Below, piece by piece: positions 52,454-61,602 of a DNA stretch of 64,000 nt. Position numbers and translations under genes: made by a program. Source of the DNA: Streptacidiphilus sp. PB12-B1b (GTDB taxonomy: Bacteria > Actinomycetota > Actinomycetes > Streptomycetales > Streptomycetaceae); assembly GCF_014084125.1 (NCBI RefSeq), contig NZ_CP048405.1:3968001-4032000 (forward strand), in the 5' to 3' direction. How positions within the stretch are numbered: the first letter of the stretch is position 1; each line of letters begins with the position of its first letter. Under the pieces are notes generated by a model, which worked only from the letters and a program-made list of their open reading frames with translations, was not told the DNA's origin and made no database searches.

Positions 52454-55030
52454 TCAGTACTGCGTGGTGACGGTGACTCCGCTGAACGTGGTCTCGGCGT
52501 ACAGGCTGAGGTACCGGTAGCCCGCGGTCGTGTTGGTGACGGTCAGGCTCTGGGCGGTCCCGGAGGCGGTCGACGCACTGGTGTACGCGGTCCTGGTGGC
52601 CCAGGTGCTGGGGTCGTAGTAGAGGTAGGCGGTCCCGGTGCCGCCGGAGGTGGTGACCTCCAGCGTGGTCGTACCGGCCGGGAGGTAGAGCCACAGGTAG
52701 TCCAGGTTCCCCGCGGCCTCGGCCTGGTTCGCCCGGGAGCAGTTCCGGTCCATCTGCTGCGGGTTCGCGTCCGAGCACGCGCCGACGCTGCTCACGGTGA
52801 CGGGCTGGGAGCTGCTGGACGTCTGCCCGCTGCTGTCGGTCACGGTCAGCGTGACACTGTAGGTTCCGGCTGCGGTGTAGGTGTGCGACGGGTTCCGCGT
52901 GGTGGACGTCGCTCCGTCGCCGAAGGTCCAGGACCAGGCAGTGAGAGTGCCGTTGCCGGACTCGGTGGAGTGGTCGGTGAAGCCGGCCGTCAGTCCGGTG
53001 GTCGCCGCGCTGAAGGCGGCGGTCGGCGTCCCTGCGGCGCCGCCGGCGATGCCGTCGAGCCAGGTGTTGAAGTCGGCGTCGTAGCGGGTGCCGATGGTGT
53101 CGGTGTAGTAGTCGTACGCGGCGGTGTAGTTGCCGGCCCGCATGTCGGCGAGGATGGTCTGCAGGTCGGCGGGGTGTTCTCCGAGCATGTAGCGCACCGC
53201 CAGGTAGCTCCAGGGGAAGACCCGGTCGTCGTTGCTGTTGGCGTAGGTGGTCTGCCACAGCGTGCTCAGCGCGTAGGTGTGCTCACCGGCGTCGGTGACC
53301 GCGTCGGTGTCGGTGATGCCCCGGTAGCTGTAGGTGATGTATCCGGAGATGCCCTCGATCCACCAGATGTTGGGGACCGTCTCCATCTCCTCCCAGGTGC
53401 CCTGCGTGTCGTAGCGCGCATCGAGGAAGTGCGTGTACTCGTAGTTGAGGTTCCAGATGTTGTCGGTGTACCCGTCGGTGCTGGGGTCCTGGTACAGGAT
53501 GGAGTAGTCCTGGTTCCCCGGCTGGGAGGGGGTGTTGTAGATGGTGATGCCGCCGTTGTCCGTGGTGACGCCGTAGATCACCGGGGCGTAGATCTGGTAG
53601 TCGAGGTCGCTGGCGAACACCACGATGTTGTCGGTGTCGTTGTACTGGCCGGGGATCGGGCCGCTGTCCTTGACCACGCTCTGGAAGTACGCGTCCTGGC
53701 CTGCCAGTTCGGCGCAGGCCGCGCTCAGCTGCGCGGAAGTCAGCGACTGCGCCAGGATGGTGATCTCCGCGCTGCACACGTGCGTGATCGGCAGCGCCGC
53801 CGCGGTGACCTGGGCCACCAGGTTGCAGACGCCGTAGTACGAGCAGTCGGCCGCGTCGAAGCCGTCGGCCTGCTGCGCGACGGACACCCACAGCGCCGCG
53901 GTCGGGCCGGAGGCCGACGAGGCGTGCAACAGGCCCAGCAGCAGCGGCCGCACCAGCGGCTGGAGCGCGGTGAACTGCACGTACGCGGCGAGGTCGTTGC
54001 CGGCGTCGGCGTCCATGAACGTGTTGTCACCGCCGAGCATGCCGGTGTGGGCGAGCGCGAAGGCGTCGAGCGCGTTGGCCATGCTCGGGTCCGCCGTCAG
54101 CGCGGCGACGAAGGCGGGGTTGTACTGCCCGCGCCACAGCGGGGTGTAGACGTCGTAGACGACCGCGTCCATGCTGTCGTACGCGTCCCACGAGCTGCTG
54201 TACGCGTTGAGTATCCGCTGGTAGACATCCAGGTAGTCGCCCTGGAGGTTGGCGCTGTCGGTGAGGATCACGGCGTCACCCAGGACGTCGCCGTTGGCCG
54301 AGGAGACGTCGGCGGTCCGCGGGTTGGCGAAGAAGCCGTCCAGGGCGTTCTGGACGTCCGTCGACAGGGTCGCGTCGTAGCTGCCGACGTCCGTCGGGTC
54401 GCCGTACTGGACGTAGTACCCGGCGCGCAGGTACAGGACGAGCTGCCAGATCCCGGCCGAGTCGTCCCCGGCGTAGCTCGACGCCAGGCTCTGGTAGGCC
54501 TGGGCAACGGAGATCATCTGGGATTCCTTGAACACCTGCTGCGCGTCGCTGCCGACCGTCGTGAACAGCGTGTTGATGCAGTCGGTGGTCGAGCTCTCGA
54601 CGAAGGCGGCGAGCGCCGGGCCGGTCCGGCCGCCGAAGTCGGCGGGGGTGCAGGACTGCGCGGCGGCCTTCGTCGTCTTCGTCGCGCTCGTCTTCGTCGC
54701 GCTCGTCTTCGTCGCGGTCGTCCTCGTCGCGGTCGTCCTCGTCGCGGTCGGGGCGGGCCGGGACACCGTCGGACGCCGCGGCGGGAGTTGCGCGACGGTG
54801 AGCCGGCCGGTCTGGACGGCGGCCGCGTCGGTACCGCCGACGACGGCGCCTGCGGGCGCCGGCTCGGCCGGGCGGTGTGAGCCGGCGACAGGCCGGACGG
54901 CGGCCGACGAACCGGTCGCGGCCGTCGAACCGGTGGCGGCCAGGGCCGGAGCGGTCGACAGGCCTGTCAGCATGGCGAGTGTCACGATGCCTGCGGCCAG
55001 GAATCTGGGCAGGACGGAGCGATGGCGCAT
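52454..55030 (-). CDS. M9-family collagenase-like protein with altered zinc-binding motif
   Basis: A secreted protein of 858 residues. Signal peptide at 1-31; a Pro/Thr/Lys linker at 35-122, of which residues 94-118 come from a 15-bp DNA repeat; M9 N-terminal activator domain (ADFGGRTGPALAAFVESSTTDCINTLF); a peptidase domain; a PKD domain (FTDHSTESGNGTLTAWSWTFGDG) near 675; and a PPC-type beta-sandwich at the C-terminus. In M9 peptidases the zinc motif is HEYTH; here it is Tyr530-Glu-Tyr-Thr-His534 (NLNYEYTHFLDARYD), so the first His ligand is lost by a CAC to TAC-type change. WWIEGISGY with the third ligand is kept. GAAGGAG precedes ATG 55030. Confidence 0.87.
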   Translation of the reverse strand: MRHRSVLPRFLAAGIVTLAMLTGLSTAPALAATGSTAATGSSAAVRPVAGSHRPAEPAPAGAVVGGTDAAAVQTGRLTVAQLPPRRPTVSRPAPTATRTTATRTTATKTSATKTSATKTTKAAAQSCTPADFGGRTGPALAAFVESSTTDCINTLFTTVGSDAQQVFKESQMISVAQAYQSLASSYAGDDSAGIWQLVLYLRAGYYVQYGDPTDVGSYDATLSTDVQNALDGFFANPRTADVSSANGDVLGDAVILTDSANLQGDYLDVYQRILNAYSSSWDAYDSMDAVVYDVYTPLWRGQYNPAFVAALTADPSMANALDAFALAHTGMLGGDNTFMDADAGNDLAAYVQFTALQPLVRPLLLGLLHASSASGPTAALWVSVAQQADGFDAADCSYYGVCNLVAQVTAAALPITHVCSAEITILAQSLTSAQLSAACAELAGQDAYFQSVVKDSGPIPGQYNDTDNIVVFASDLDYQIYAPVIYGVTTDNGGITIYNTPSQPGNQDYSILYQDPSTDGYTDNIWNLNYEYTHFLDARYDTQGTWEEMETVPNIWWIEGISGYITYSYRGITDTDAVTDAGEHTYALSTLWQTTYANSNDDRVFPWSYLAVRYMLGEHPADLQTILADMRAGNYTAAYDYYTDTIGTRYDADFNTWLDGIAGGAAGTPTAAFSAATTGLTAGFTDHSTESGNGTLTAWSWTFGDGATSTTRNPSHTYTAAGTYSVTLTVTDSSGQTSSSSQPVTVSSVGACSDANPQQMDRNCSRANQAEAAGNLDYLWLYLPAGTTTLEVTTSGGTGTAYLYYDPSTWATRTAYTSASTASGTAQSLTVTNTTAGYRYLSLYAETTFSGVTVTTQY

Positions 55031-55170
55031 CACTGCTCCTTCGGGCGATGTGCGCTTCGCGCGTCGTGGGCGAAGCGTGTGACGCACCGTCTCACCGCGC
55101 GACCGCCCCGGACAATGCGGTCGGCCACAGCGATTGCCATGTACCCGCCACAACATCCATGGCACTGTCT

Positions 55171-56127
55171 TTACGGAAGCGTCCCGTGGTAGGTCCGCGC
55201 CGCCCACGCCTGGAAGTGGGGCGCCTTCGCTATCAGATCCCGGTAGGAGGCGCAGGCCGCGCCGTGCAGCGTCGCCGCGACCTCGTCACTGACGCTCTCC
55301 TTGCGCCAGGCCAGCAGATAGCGGCACCACAGGGGCGTGCCGATCAGGGGTTTGACGATGACGCCGGGGATCGGCCGGGTCGTCGCCTGGACCAGCGAGA
55401 CGCCCAGTCCGTCGGCGATCATGTCCTGGAGCTGGAGCCGGTCGCCGAGGAACTCGTGCACCATGGCCGGAGTGAATCCCACGTCCTCGCACGCCGCGTA
55501 GAGGACGCCGGGCCACCCCGCGCCGTCGTCGGGGGTGATGAACCAGGAGTCCTCGGCCAGGTCCGCGAGCGCGACCTCGGTCCGGTGCTTCAGCCGGTGG
55601 CCTGCGGGCAGCGCCACGAAGGACGGCTCGGTGACGATCCCGCGGAGCTCCACGGAGTCGGCGTGGCGCAGTTCCTGGCCCGGGTAGTCGACGCCGATCG
55701 CCGCGTCGAGCCCGCCCGCCTCCAGGAGCTCGACGATCTGGGAGGACGCGTACACGCTGCTCACGGTCAGCACCAGCTCGGGCAGTTCGGCGCGCACCCG
55801 GCCGACCATGCCGGACAGGATGGGCGAGTTGGTCGCCGCCAGACGCAGCACCGGGCGCGGCGACGCGTCCTCGACCGCTCGGCGGCCCAGTCCCTCGGCG
55901 CGGGCCAGCACGTCGCGGGCCCGCGCGAGGACCTCGGCGCCGTACCGGGTCGGACGCACGCCCACGGTCTTGCGCTCGAACAGCGGCTCGCCGAAGTGGA
56001 GTTCGATCCGGTGCAGTTGCGTACTCATCGCCTGCTGCGAGGTCCCCAGCTCGGCCGCGGCCCGGCCCATGCTCCCCGCGTCCGCGATGGCGCACAGCGC
56101 ACGTAGATGGCGAAGCTCCAGCTCCAT
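55171..56127 (-). CDS. LysR-family transcriptional regulator
   Basis: A regulator of 318 residues. The HTH is MELELRHLRALCAIADAGSMGRAAAELGTSQQAMSTQLHRIELHFGEPLFER. The effector domain begins with VLRLAATNSPILSGMVGRVRAELPELVL. ATG 56127 starts the conserved sequence; an ATG two codons earlier is also possible. It stands upstream of the collagenase gene on the same strand, but 141 bp apart, and may regulate it. Confidence 0.88.
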   Translation of the reverse strand: MELELRHLRALCAIADAGSMGRAAAELGTSQQAMSTQLHRIELHFGEPLFERKTVGVRPTRYGAEVLARARDVLARAEGLGRRAVEDASPRPVLRLAATNSPILSGMVGRVRAELPELVLTVSSVYASSQIVELLEAGGLDAAIGVDYPGQELRHADSVELRGIVTEPSFVALPAGHRLKHRTEVALADLAEDSWFITPDDGAGWPGVLYAACEDVGFTPAMVHEFLGDRLQLQDMIADGLGVSLVQATTRPIPGVIVKPLIGTPLWCRYLLAWRKESVSDEVAATLHGAACASYRDLIAKAPHFQAWAARTYHGTLP

Positions 56128-56290
56128 CCTCACTCCCCTGCGTCCTGGCAGTGCCCGAGCGGTTCGTTGTGCATGGTAGCCAGAGAAGCGGGACGCGGGG
56201 AGCGCCGTGGCGGGCGATCTGGGCCCAGGGCCGGTCGAGGCCGGGAGGCCGTGGTCCGCGCGGTGGCGCCGCCGCAGGGCTCAACGCGGG

Positions 56291-57307
56291 TCAGGGCGCC
56301 GAGGCGCGGACGACCAGGTGGGTCGGCAGCAGCAGCGAGCTGGGCTGCTCGCCGGTCATGAGGGCAATCAGCATCCGGGCCATCTCCTGGCCCAGCGCCT
56401 GGACCGGCTGGTGGACGGTGGTGAGCGGGGGCTCGGTGGTTCGGGCGATCGGCAGGTCGTCGAAACCGACGACGGCGACGTCTTCGGGGACGCGGCGGCC
56501 CGCGGCCCGAAGCGTGCGCAGGGCCCCGGCCGCCATGTTGTCCGACTCGGCGAACACGGCGTCCAGGTCCGGGAAGCGTTCGAGCAGGTGGGCCATCGCC
56601 GTGGCGCCGCCTGCCTCGGTGAAGTCGGAGCAGGCGGTGCGGGTGGCGTCCAGGCCGGCCACGGCCATCGCCTCCTGGTAGCCGCTGTGGCGGGCCACGC
56701 CGGCCTGGGTGTCCAGTCGGCCGGTGATGGCGGCGATGCGCCGTCGCCCGGAGGCGATCAGGTGCTCGGTGGCTGCGCGCGCCCCGCCCCGGTTGTCCGC
56801 GTCGACGTACCAGTCGGGTTCGCCGTGCAGCGGCCTGCCGCCGACGACCACCGGCAGATCCAGGCTCTGCGCCAGGTGCTGGAGCGGGTCCTGCTCGCCG
56901 TGCAGGGCCAGCAGGAGCAGGCCGTCCGCGCGCCGGGAGCGCAGCACCCGTTCCAGCCGCTCGCGGCCGCGTTCCGAGTCGGCCAGCAGCAGCATCAGGA
57001 CCAGGTCGGTGCGTTCGAGGGCGGCGTTGACGCCGACGATGATGTGGGCGAAGAAGGGGTCCGCGAAGAGGTGGGGGTCGTCGTGCGAGACAGCGAGCAG
57101 CACCGTCCCGCCCTGTGCGGTGGCCAGGGCGCGGGCGGAGGGGTTGGGCACGAAGCCGAGCGCGCGTACCGCCTGCGCCACCGCGTCACGGGCGCTGCGG
57201 CTGACGTGTGGCCCGTTGTTGATGGCGCGTGAGGCGACCGTGCGGGAGACGCCCGCGCGGGCGGCGACCTCGTCGAGCGTCGGATGGCGCTTTGCCTGTG
57301 CCGGCAT
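56291..57307 (-). CDS. LacI-family repressor (CebR-like)
   Basis: A regulator of 338 residues. The LacI HTH is HPTLDEVAARAGVSRTVASRAINNGPHVSRSARDAVAQAVRALGFVPNPSARALA, followed by a periplasmic-binding-type sugar domain. It is divergent from a GH6 cellulase whose promoter holds two CebR-type palindromes. Known CebR proteins release such sites on binding cello-oligosaccharides. ATG 57307 (MPAQAKRHPTL) is chosen; upstream in-frame codons are unconserved. Confidence 0.88.
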   Translation of the reverse strand: MPAQAKRHPTLDEVAARAGVSRTVASRAINNGPHVSRSARDAVAQAVRALGFVPNPSARALATAQGGTVLLAVSHDDPHLFADPFFAHIIVGVNAALERTDLVLMLLLADSERGRERLERVLRSRRADGLLLLALHGEQDPLQHLAQSLDLPVVVGGRPLHGEPDWYVDADNRGGARAATEHLIASGRRRIAAITGRLDTQAGVARHSGYQEAMAVAGLDATRTACSDFTEAGGATAMAHLLERFPDLDAVFAESDNMAAGALRTLRAAGRRVPEDVAVVGFDDLPIARTTEPPLTTVHQPVQALGQEMARMLIALMTGEQPSSLLLPTHLVVRASAP

Positions 57308-57461
57308 CGGTCGGTGAGTTCCTGTCAGTTGCTTCTCGGTGGACCGGCATCGTACCGGCGAAGCACAACGACCGGAAAGGCTTCCAGAGATGTCACGGAA
57401 TCTGCTCGCAGTCTTGACATGTATCCACGACAGGCTCAGCATCCTCAGCGTCGGGAGGGCC

Positions 57462-57491
57462 TGGAAGCGCTTCCATATGGGAGCGCTCCCA
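57462..57491. promoter_or_regulatory. Tandem CebR-type boxes upstream of the GH6 cellulase
   Basis: Two adjacent 14-bp perfect palindromes: TGGAAGCGCTTCCA (57462-57475) and TGGGAGCGCTCCCA (57478-57491), two bases apart. The second is the canonical CebR box. They lie 52-81 bp before the cellulase ATG and 155 bp from the repressor start. Confidence 0.85.
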
Positions 57492-57542
57492 CTCCCGTCC
57501 TGTCAGTGCACCGGTCCCCCGTGCCGAAGGAAGTGATCTCGC

Positions 57543-58517
57543 ATGCCCCGTCGCCTGCGTACCCCCGCCGTGGTCAGCGCCGCCGGTCTGGCCGCCGCCG
57601 TCACCCTGCTCGCCGCCCCGGCCGCCCACGCCGCCGGCAACCCGTTCAGCTCGACCAACGGCTTCTACGTCAACCCCGACAACAGCGCCGCCGTCTGGGC
57701 TGCCGCCCATCCCACCGACGGACGGGAGGCGGCGATCGAGTCCGCCATCGCCACCAAGCCGGACGCGGTCTGGTTCACCGGCGGCGAGAGCGCCATCGGC
57801 ACCTCGACCGGCGCGTACGTCGGGGCCGCGGCCTACTCCGACAAGCTTCCGGTGCTGGTCGCCTACGACATCCCCGACCGCGACGTGTGCGCCGGGCAGT
57901 CCAGCGGCGGGGCGTCCTCGGACGCCGCCTACGACACCTGGATCGGCGGCTTCGCCGGCGGCATCGCCTCCCGCCCGGCACTGGTGATCCTGGAGCCCGA
58001 CGCGCTGGCCGACGAGAGCTGCATGACGGCGTCCCAGATCTCCGACCGGGACGGCCTGCTGAACAACGCGATCACCCAGTTCACCAACCAGTCCCCCAAC
58101 ACCTATGTCTACCTGGACGCCGGCAACCCCGGCTGGATACCCGCGGCGACCATGGCCTCCGAGCTCAACGCCGCCGGGCTGAACCGCGCCCACGGCTTCT
58201 CCCTCAATGTCTCCAACTTCTACACCGTGGCCCAGAACACCGCCTACGGAAACCAGATCAACGCCGACCTGCAGGCCTCCTACGGCTACACCAAGCCCTA
58301 CGTCGTGGACACCAGCCGCGACGCCAACGGCTCCAACGGCCAGTGGTGCAACCCCCAGGGCCGCAAGCTCGGCGCCACCGACCAGCAGGGCGGCGGCGCC
58401 GAGGCGCTGCTCTGGATCAAGACCCCCGGCGAGTCCGACGGCGACTGCGGCACCAGCTCCGACCCCGCCGGCACCTTCGACCCGCAGGTCGCCTACGACC
58501 TGGTCTACGGCTACTGA
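57543..58517 (+). CDS. Secreted GH6 endoglucanase/cellulase
   Basis: A protein of 324 residues that inverts and cleaves beta-1,4-glucan. The signal peptide ends APAAHA (1-30). GH6 motifs are VLVAYDIPDRDVCAG (the acid Asp114), ALVILEPDALAD (Asp153), NVSNFYTVAQNTAYGNQI, and VVDTSRDANGSNGQWCNPQGRKLG. No carbohydrate-binding module is attached. GAAGGAA lies before the ATG. Two CebR boxes in the promoter and the divergent LacI regulator point to induction by cello-oligosaccharides. A strong hairpin follows the stop. Confidence 0.95.
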   Translation: MPRRLRTPAVVSAAGLAAAVTLLAAPAAHAAGNPFSSTNGFYVNPDNSAAVWAAAHPTDGREAAIESAIATKPDAVWFTGGESAIGTSTGAYVGAAAYSDKLPVLVAYDIPDRDVCAGQSSGGASSDAAYDTWIGGFAGGIASRPALVILEPDALADESCMTASQISDRDGLLNNAITQFTNQSPNTYVYLDAGNPGWIPAATMASELNAAGLNRAHGFSLNVSNFYTVAQNTAYGNQINADLQASYGYTKPYVVDTSRDANGSNGQWCNPQGRKLGATDQQGGGAEALLWIKTPGESDGDCGTSSDPAGTFDPQVAYDLVYGY

Positions 58518-58525
58518 CACCCGCA

Positions 58526-58558
58526 CCGGGCGGGCTGCGGCAAGGGCAGCCCGCCCGG
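58526..58558. terminator. Terminator of the cellulase gene
   Basis: A 13-bp perfect stem, CCGGGCGGGCTGC with GCAGCCCGCCCGG, has a 7-base loop starting 9 bp after the stop codon. No T-run. Confidence 0.8.
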
Positions 58559-58655
58559 CACCTGGCCGATGCCGACCCGACCGAAGCGGTCATCCTCCTG
58601 TCGGGCCGCCCCGTGTCGACGTCCCCTCTCTACTGACCCTCTCTACTGGGCCTCT

Positions 58656-59393
58656 CTACTGGGCCGGTGCAGCCAGCCGAAGCCCCACGCCGATCGTCGC
58701 CAGGTCTCTCTCGTAGGCGCCGTGCCGACGGGCGCAGCGGGCCAGGTCCCGGTCGTGGCGGAACGAGCCGCCTCGGGTGACGTGCGGATCGAATGCCCAG
58801 TCCTCGACTGCGGGCACCTCGGTGGGAGCGCCCGGGTAGGGGGCGTAGAGGGTGGAGGTCCACTCGTCGGCGTTGCCGGCCATGTCCAGCACACCGAAGG
58901 GGCTGGCGCCCGACGGGAATGATCCGACCGGCGTCGTGGTGCCGATGCCGAGGTCCACCAGATTGGCCAGGCCGGTGCGGTACCGGTCGCCCCAGGGGAA
59001 CTCCCGGGCGTCGCCGCCACGGGCGGCGCGCTCCCACTCGTCCTCCGTGGGCAGCCGCACTCCAGGGTCGTCGAGCTGCTCCCCGAGCCACCGGCAGTAG
59101 GCCGTGGCCGCCCCCCAGGTGACTCCGACCACCGGGTGGTCCGCGGGCGCCTGTGGAATCGGCCTGTCGGTGGCCGCTGCGAAGAGCGTCCACTGGCCGA
59201 CCGTGACCTGGGTGCGGGCGATGCGAAATGCCGGGAGGCGGATCTCCGCGCGCGGGGCCTCCTTCCTGTACCACTCCACCGGGACGCCGGTGTCGGCGTA
59301 GCGCAGCGCCACCTCCGCAACCTCGTCGGCCGACGTACCCCGTTGCAGCACTCCGGCCGGGACCTCGACCCAGTCCACCTGCTCCACCCGCAT
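58656..59393 (-). CDS. SUMF1/formylglycine-generating-enzyme-fold protein
   Basis: A protein of 245 residues starting with [16 protein letters not shown]. The FGE-sulfatase fold is clear from [59 protein letters not shown] and [19 protein letters not shown]. True FGE has a Cys pair that binds copper; only one Cys is near that site here, so sulfatase activation is doubtful. No sulfatase gene is in the window. The stop is close to the cellulase terminator (convergent). Confidence 0.85.
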   Translation of the reverse strand: MRVEQVDWVEVPAGVLQRGTSADEVAEVALRYADTGVPVEWYRKEAPRAEIRLPAFRIARTQVTVGQWTLFAAATDRPIPQAPADHPVVGVTWGAATAYCRWLGEQLDDPGVRLPTEDEWERAARGGDAREFPWGDRYRTGLANLVDLGIGTTTPVGSFPSGASPFGVLDMAGNADEWTSTLYAPYPGAPTEVPAVEDWAFDPHVTRGGSFRHDRDLARCARRHGAYERDLATIGVGLRLAAPAQ

Positions 59394-59733
59394 GGTCTCT
59401 CCTCAGCTCGATCGAACAGTCCTCATGATCGCCGTGATGGACAAGGCGCGTATCGGCCGGCAGTCCTGTCTCGACGGCGACCTTGGGACCGGCACCTCGC
59501 GGGTCGTACCGGGCTGGGTACGATCCGAGCCGGTGATGTGGCAGCCGCTGCAACGGGCCCACCGGGATGGGCAGCGGTCGCACCCACGGTGCGCCGGTGG
59601 CGGCGGCGATCTCGCAGGGCGTCGGCGCACCCGGGGCCGTCGCGGGGCATGCTAGGGTCACAGCCGTTGGATGGAATGCGCGAAAAACTCGCTCCAGAAT
59701 GGTGTTTCTGAGCGGCACCCCTGTGCGGTGTCA
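59394..59733. other. Intergenic stretch before the monooxygenase leader
   Basis: About 340 bp with the promoter of the SUMF1-like gene at the left. Frames are open on both strands but give nothing recognisable. The right side, from 59640, is less GC-rich and probably contains the promoter of the next gene. Confidence 0.4.
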
Positions 59734-59781
59734 GTTCCTCGGTGAGGAACCCGGTGCTTCCTTCGTTGTCATGAACGAAGG
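59734..59781. promoter_or_regulatory. Two inverted repeats in the leader of the FAD monooxygenase gene
   Basis: GTTCCTC-n3-GAGGAAC (59734-59750) and CCTTCGTT-n6-AACGAAGG (59760-59781) are both perfect. They end 9 bases before the GTG at 59791, and the second is close to the purine-rich AGAGGA. They may be repressor sites or mRNA hairpins that hide the ribosome binding site. Confidence 0.55.
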
Positions 59782-59790
59782 CAGAGGACT

Positions 59791-61002
59791 GTGCACTATC
59801 CGTATCGTGTGATCATCATTGGTGCTGGACTGGGCGGACTCGCGCTCGCCCATGGCCTGCAGGGGCAGGGCGCCGACGTCGCCGTCTACGAACGGGACGT
59901 CCATCCCGGTGCCCGCCCGCAGGGCTTCCGCATCCAGCTCGACGAGCCGGGCCTGACCGGTCTGCAGAACTGCCTGCCCGCCCCGCTGTTCGAGCTGTGC
60001 TTGGCGACCGCCGGCGCACCCCCCGCGAGAGTCTCGGTCCGCAACCGCCACCTGAACGTCCTGGCGGACAAGTCCGCAGCCGACAGTTCCGGTGCGGTCG
60101 GGTCCGCGGGCCCGTACGCGTTCAACCGGCCGACGCTGCGTCAGATCATGCTGTCGGGGCTGGGTGAGCACGTGCACTACGGCGCGAAACTGGTGTCCTA
60201 CCAGCGCGAGGCAGACGGAAAGGTGACGGCGTGCTTCGCCGACGGCCGTACCGCGACCGCCGACCTTCTGGTCGGTGCGGACGGCGTCAACTCGGTCGTG
60301 CGCCGGTTCCTGCTGCCCGACGCCCGGGTCGAGGACGCCGGCCTGCGGCTGGTGTACGGCAAGATCCCGCTCGACGTGAGTGTCCGGGCCGGCCTCCCGG
60401 ACTGGGTCTTCGACAGCATCTTCACCGTGGTCACCGGCGGCCCGGGCCACCCTCATCTGGGTCTGGGGCCGGTGGAGTTCAGCCGCCGGCCTGACCTGGC
60501 CGGCCTTGCCCGGAACCCGCCCGTGGAACTGTCCCCGGCCGGCGACTACCTCGCCTGCATGGTCGGCGCCCCGGCAGACCACCCCCGGATGCCCGCGTTC
60601 GAGGAACTGTGCGCGCTGGCCCCCGCGGCGTTGCGCGACCTCGCGCTCCACGTCATGGGCGAGGACTGGCACGATGATGTGCACCGCCTGCTGGGACTGT
60701 GGCACACGGACTCCCTGTTCCCGCTGCGGATCTCCACCGCCGCCCCGGTGGCGGCCTGGGAGTCCGGCCCGGTCACGCTGATCGGTGACGCGGTCCACGC
60801 GATGAGCCCGGTTCTCGCCATGGGCGCCAATACCGCTCTCCGCGACGCCGGCGAGCTCACCAGTACGCTCCGCGGAGCGACCGGCACGGCTGAGACGCTG
60901 ATGGAGGGGGTCCGCACGTACGAGAGCCGCATGAGAGGCTACGCCTTCCCGATCGTGGCTGCCTCCCGGCAGACGGGCCGTCAGCGGGTCGGCCAGCTGT
61001 AG
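59791..61002 (+). CDS. FAD-dependent monooxygenase (PHBH class)
   Basis: A protein of 403 residues. It has FAD-binding YRVIIIGAGLGGLALAHGLQGQG at the N-terminus, DLLVGADGVNSVVRRFLLP (DG motif) near 166, and VTLIGDAVHAMSPVLAMGANTALRDA (GD motif) near 330. It is of normal length with no insertions, unlike the 4.1-kb monooxygenase. Members hydroxylate aromatic or polyketide substrates, or inactivate antibiotics such as tetracyclines. GTG 59791 follows AGAGGA by 3 bases. It stands alone behind two inverted repeats, so it may be an inducible resistance or catabolic gene. Confidence 0.88.
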   Translation: MHYPYRVIIIGAGLGGLALAHGLQGQGADVAVYERDVHPGARPQGFRIQLDEPGLTGLQNCLPAPLFELCLATAGAPPARVSVRNRHLNVLADKSAADSSGAVGSAGPYAFNRPTLRQIMLSGLGEHVHYGAKLVSYQREADGKVTACFADGRTATADLLVGADGVNSVVRRFLLPDARVEDAGLRLVYGKIPLDVSVRAGLPDWVFDSIFTVVTGGPGHPHLGLGPVEFSRRPDLAGLARNPPVELSPAGDYLACMVGAPADHPRMPAFEELCALAPAALRDLALHVMGEDWHDDVHRLLGLWHTDSLFPLRISTAAPVAAWESGPVTLIGDAVHAMSPVLAMGANTALRDAGELTSTLRGATGTAETLMEGVRTYESRMRGYAFPIVAASRQTGRQRVGQL

Positions 61003-61005
61003 ACC

Positions 61006-61049
61006 CACCGGTGGTGGTCCTCGACAGCGTCCGGGGGCCACCACCGGTG
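61006..61049. terminator. Terminator of the FAD monooxygenase gene
   Basis: CACCGGTGGTGG (61006-61017) pairs perfectly with CCACCACCGGTG (61038-61049) across a 20-base loop that can add further pairs. It starts 3 bases after the stop codon. Confidence 0.75.
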
Positions 61050-61602
61050 CGGTTGCTCACCTGAGGCGGCTACAACAAGAGGCTCGGCTGCCCATCACCA
61101 GCGCGCCCACAACCACCCGAACCTGTCCAGGACGCCCTCTCGGCTCGAACAGCAGCAGCCCTGATGGCGACTCGTCATTGGGCAGAGGCCCGTGCAGCCG
61201 GGTGTCCGGGCCGTGGGGCGGCATAAGCCGGATCTCGTCCCGTGTCGGCGCGGGCGAAAAGGGAGCAGCTCACGGCTGATGCCCGCGTTGCCCATCGCCC
61301 CTCCCGCCAGGAATTCGCGTGCGCTCGGGGTGGTCCGGTGCTCGATGTCGGACCAGCGTGCGCCGTCGTCGTCCGTTGTTGCTCGGGCCTCGAGGTCTGC
61401 GATCCGCGACCGGCCTTCGCGCAGTTCGGGCCTTCCGGCACTCGAAGTCCCCAACGGCAGACGGCAGAGGAGCAGCAGGGCGTGCAGCCCGCCGACGAAC
61501 ATCGAGGCGTCGCTGTGCACCGCGCGGACGGGCCGGTCGGGGCCGAACCGGCAAGGGCCGGGCGTGTCGTGGATGCGGGAGTGGTGGGCGGGCCGGGGAC
61601 GG
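61050..61602. other. Gap of about 550 bp, no gene supported
   Basis: On the minus strand one frame holds LREGRSRIADLEARATTDDDGARWSDIEHRTTPSAREFLAGG. It looks somewhat protein-like but belongs to no family I know and lacks a fitting start. The codon bias is weaker than in neighbouring genes. It may be a remnant. Confidence 0.35.

Noticed and set aside
61095-61520. Minus-strand frame of 141 codons between the monooxygenase and roadblock-like genes
   Set aside because: Cys-rich, out of line with neighbouring codon use, no ribosome binding site and no recognisable domain.
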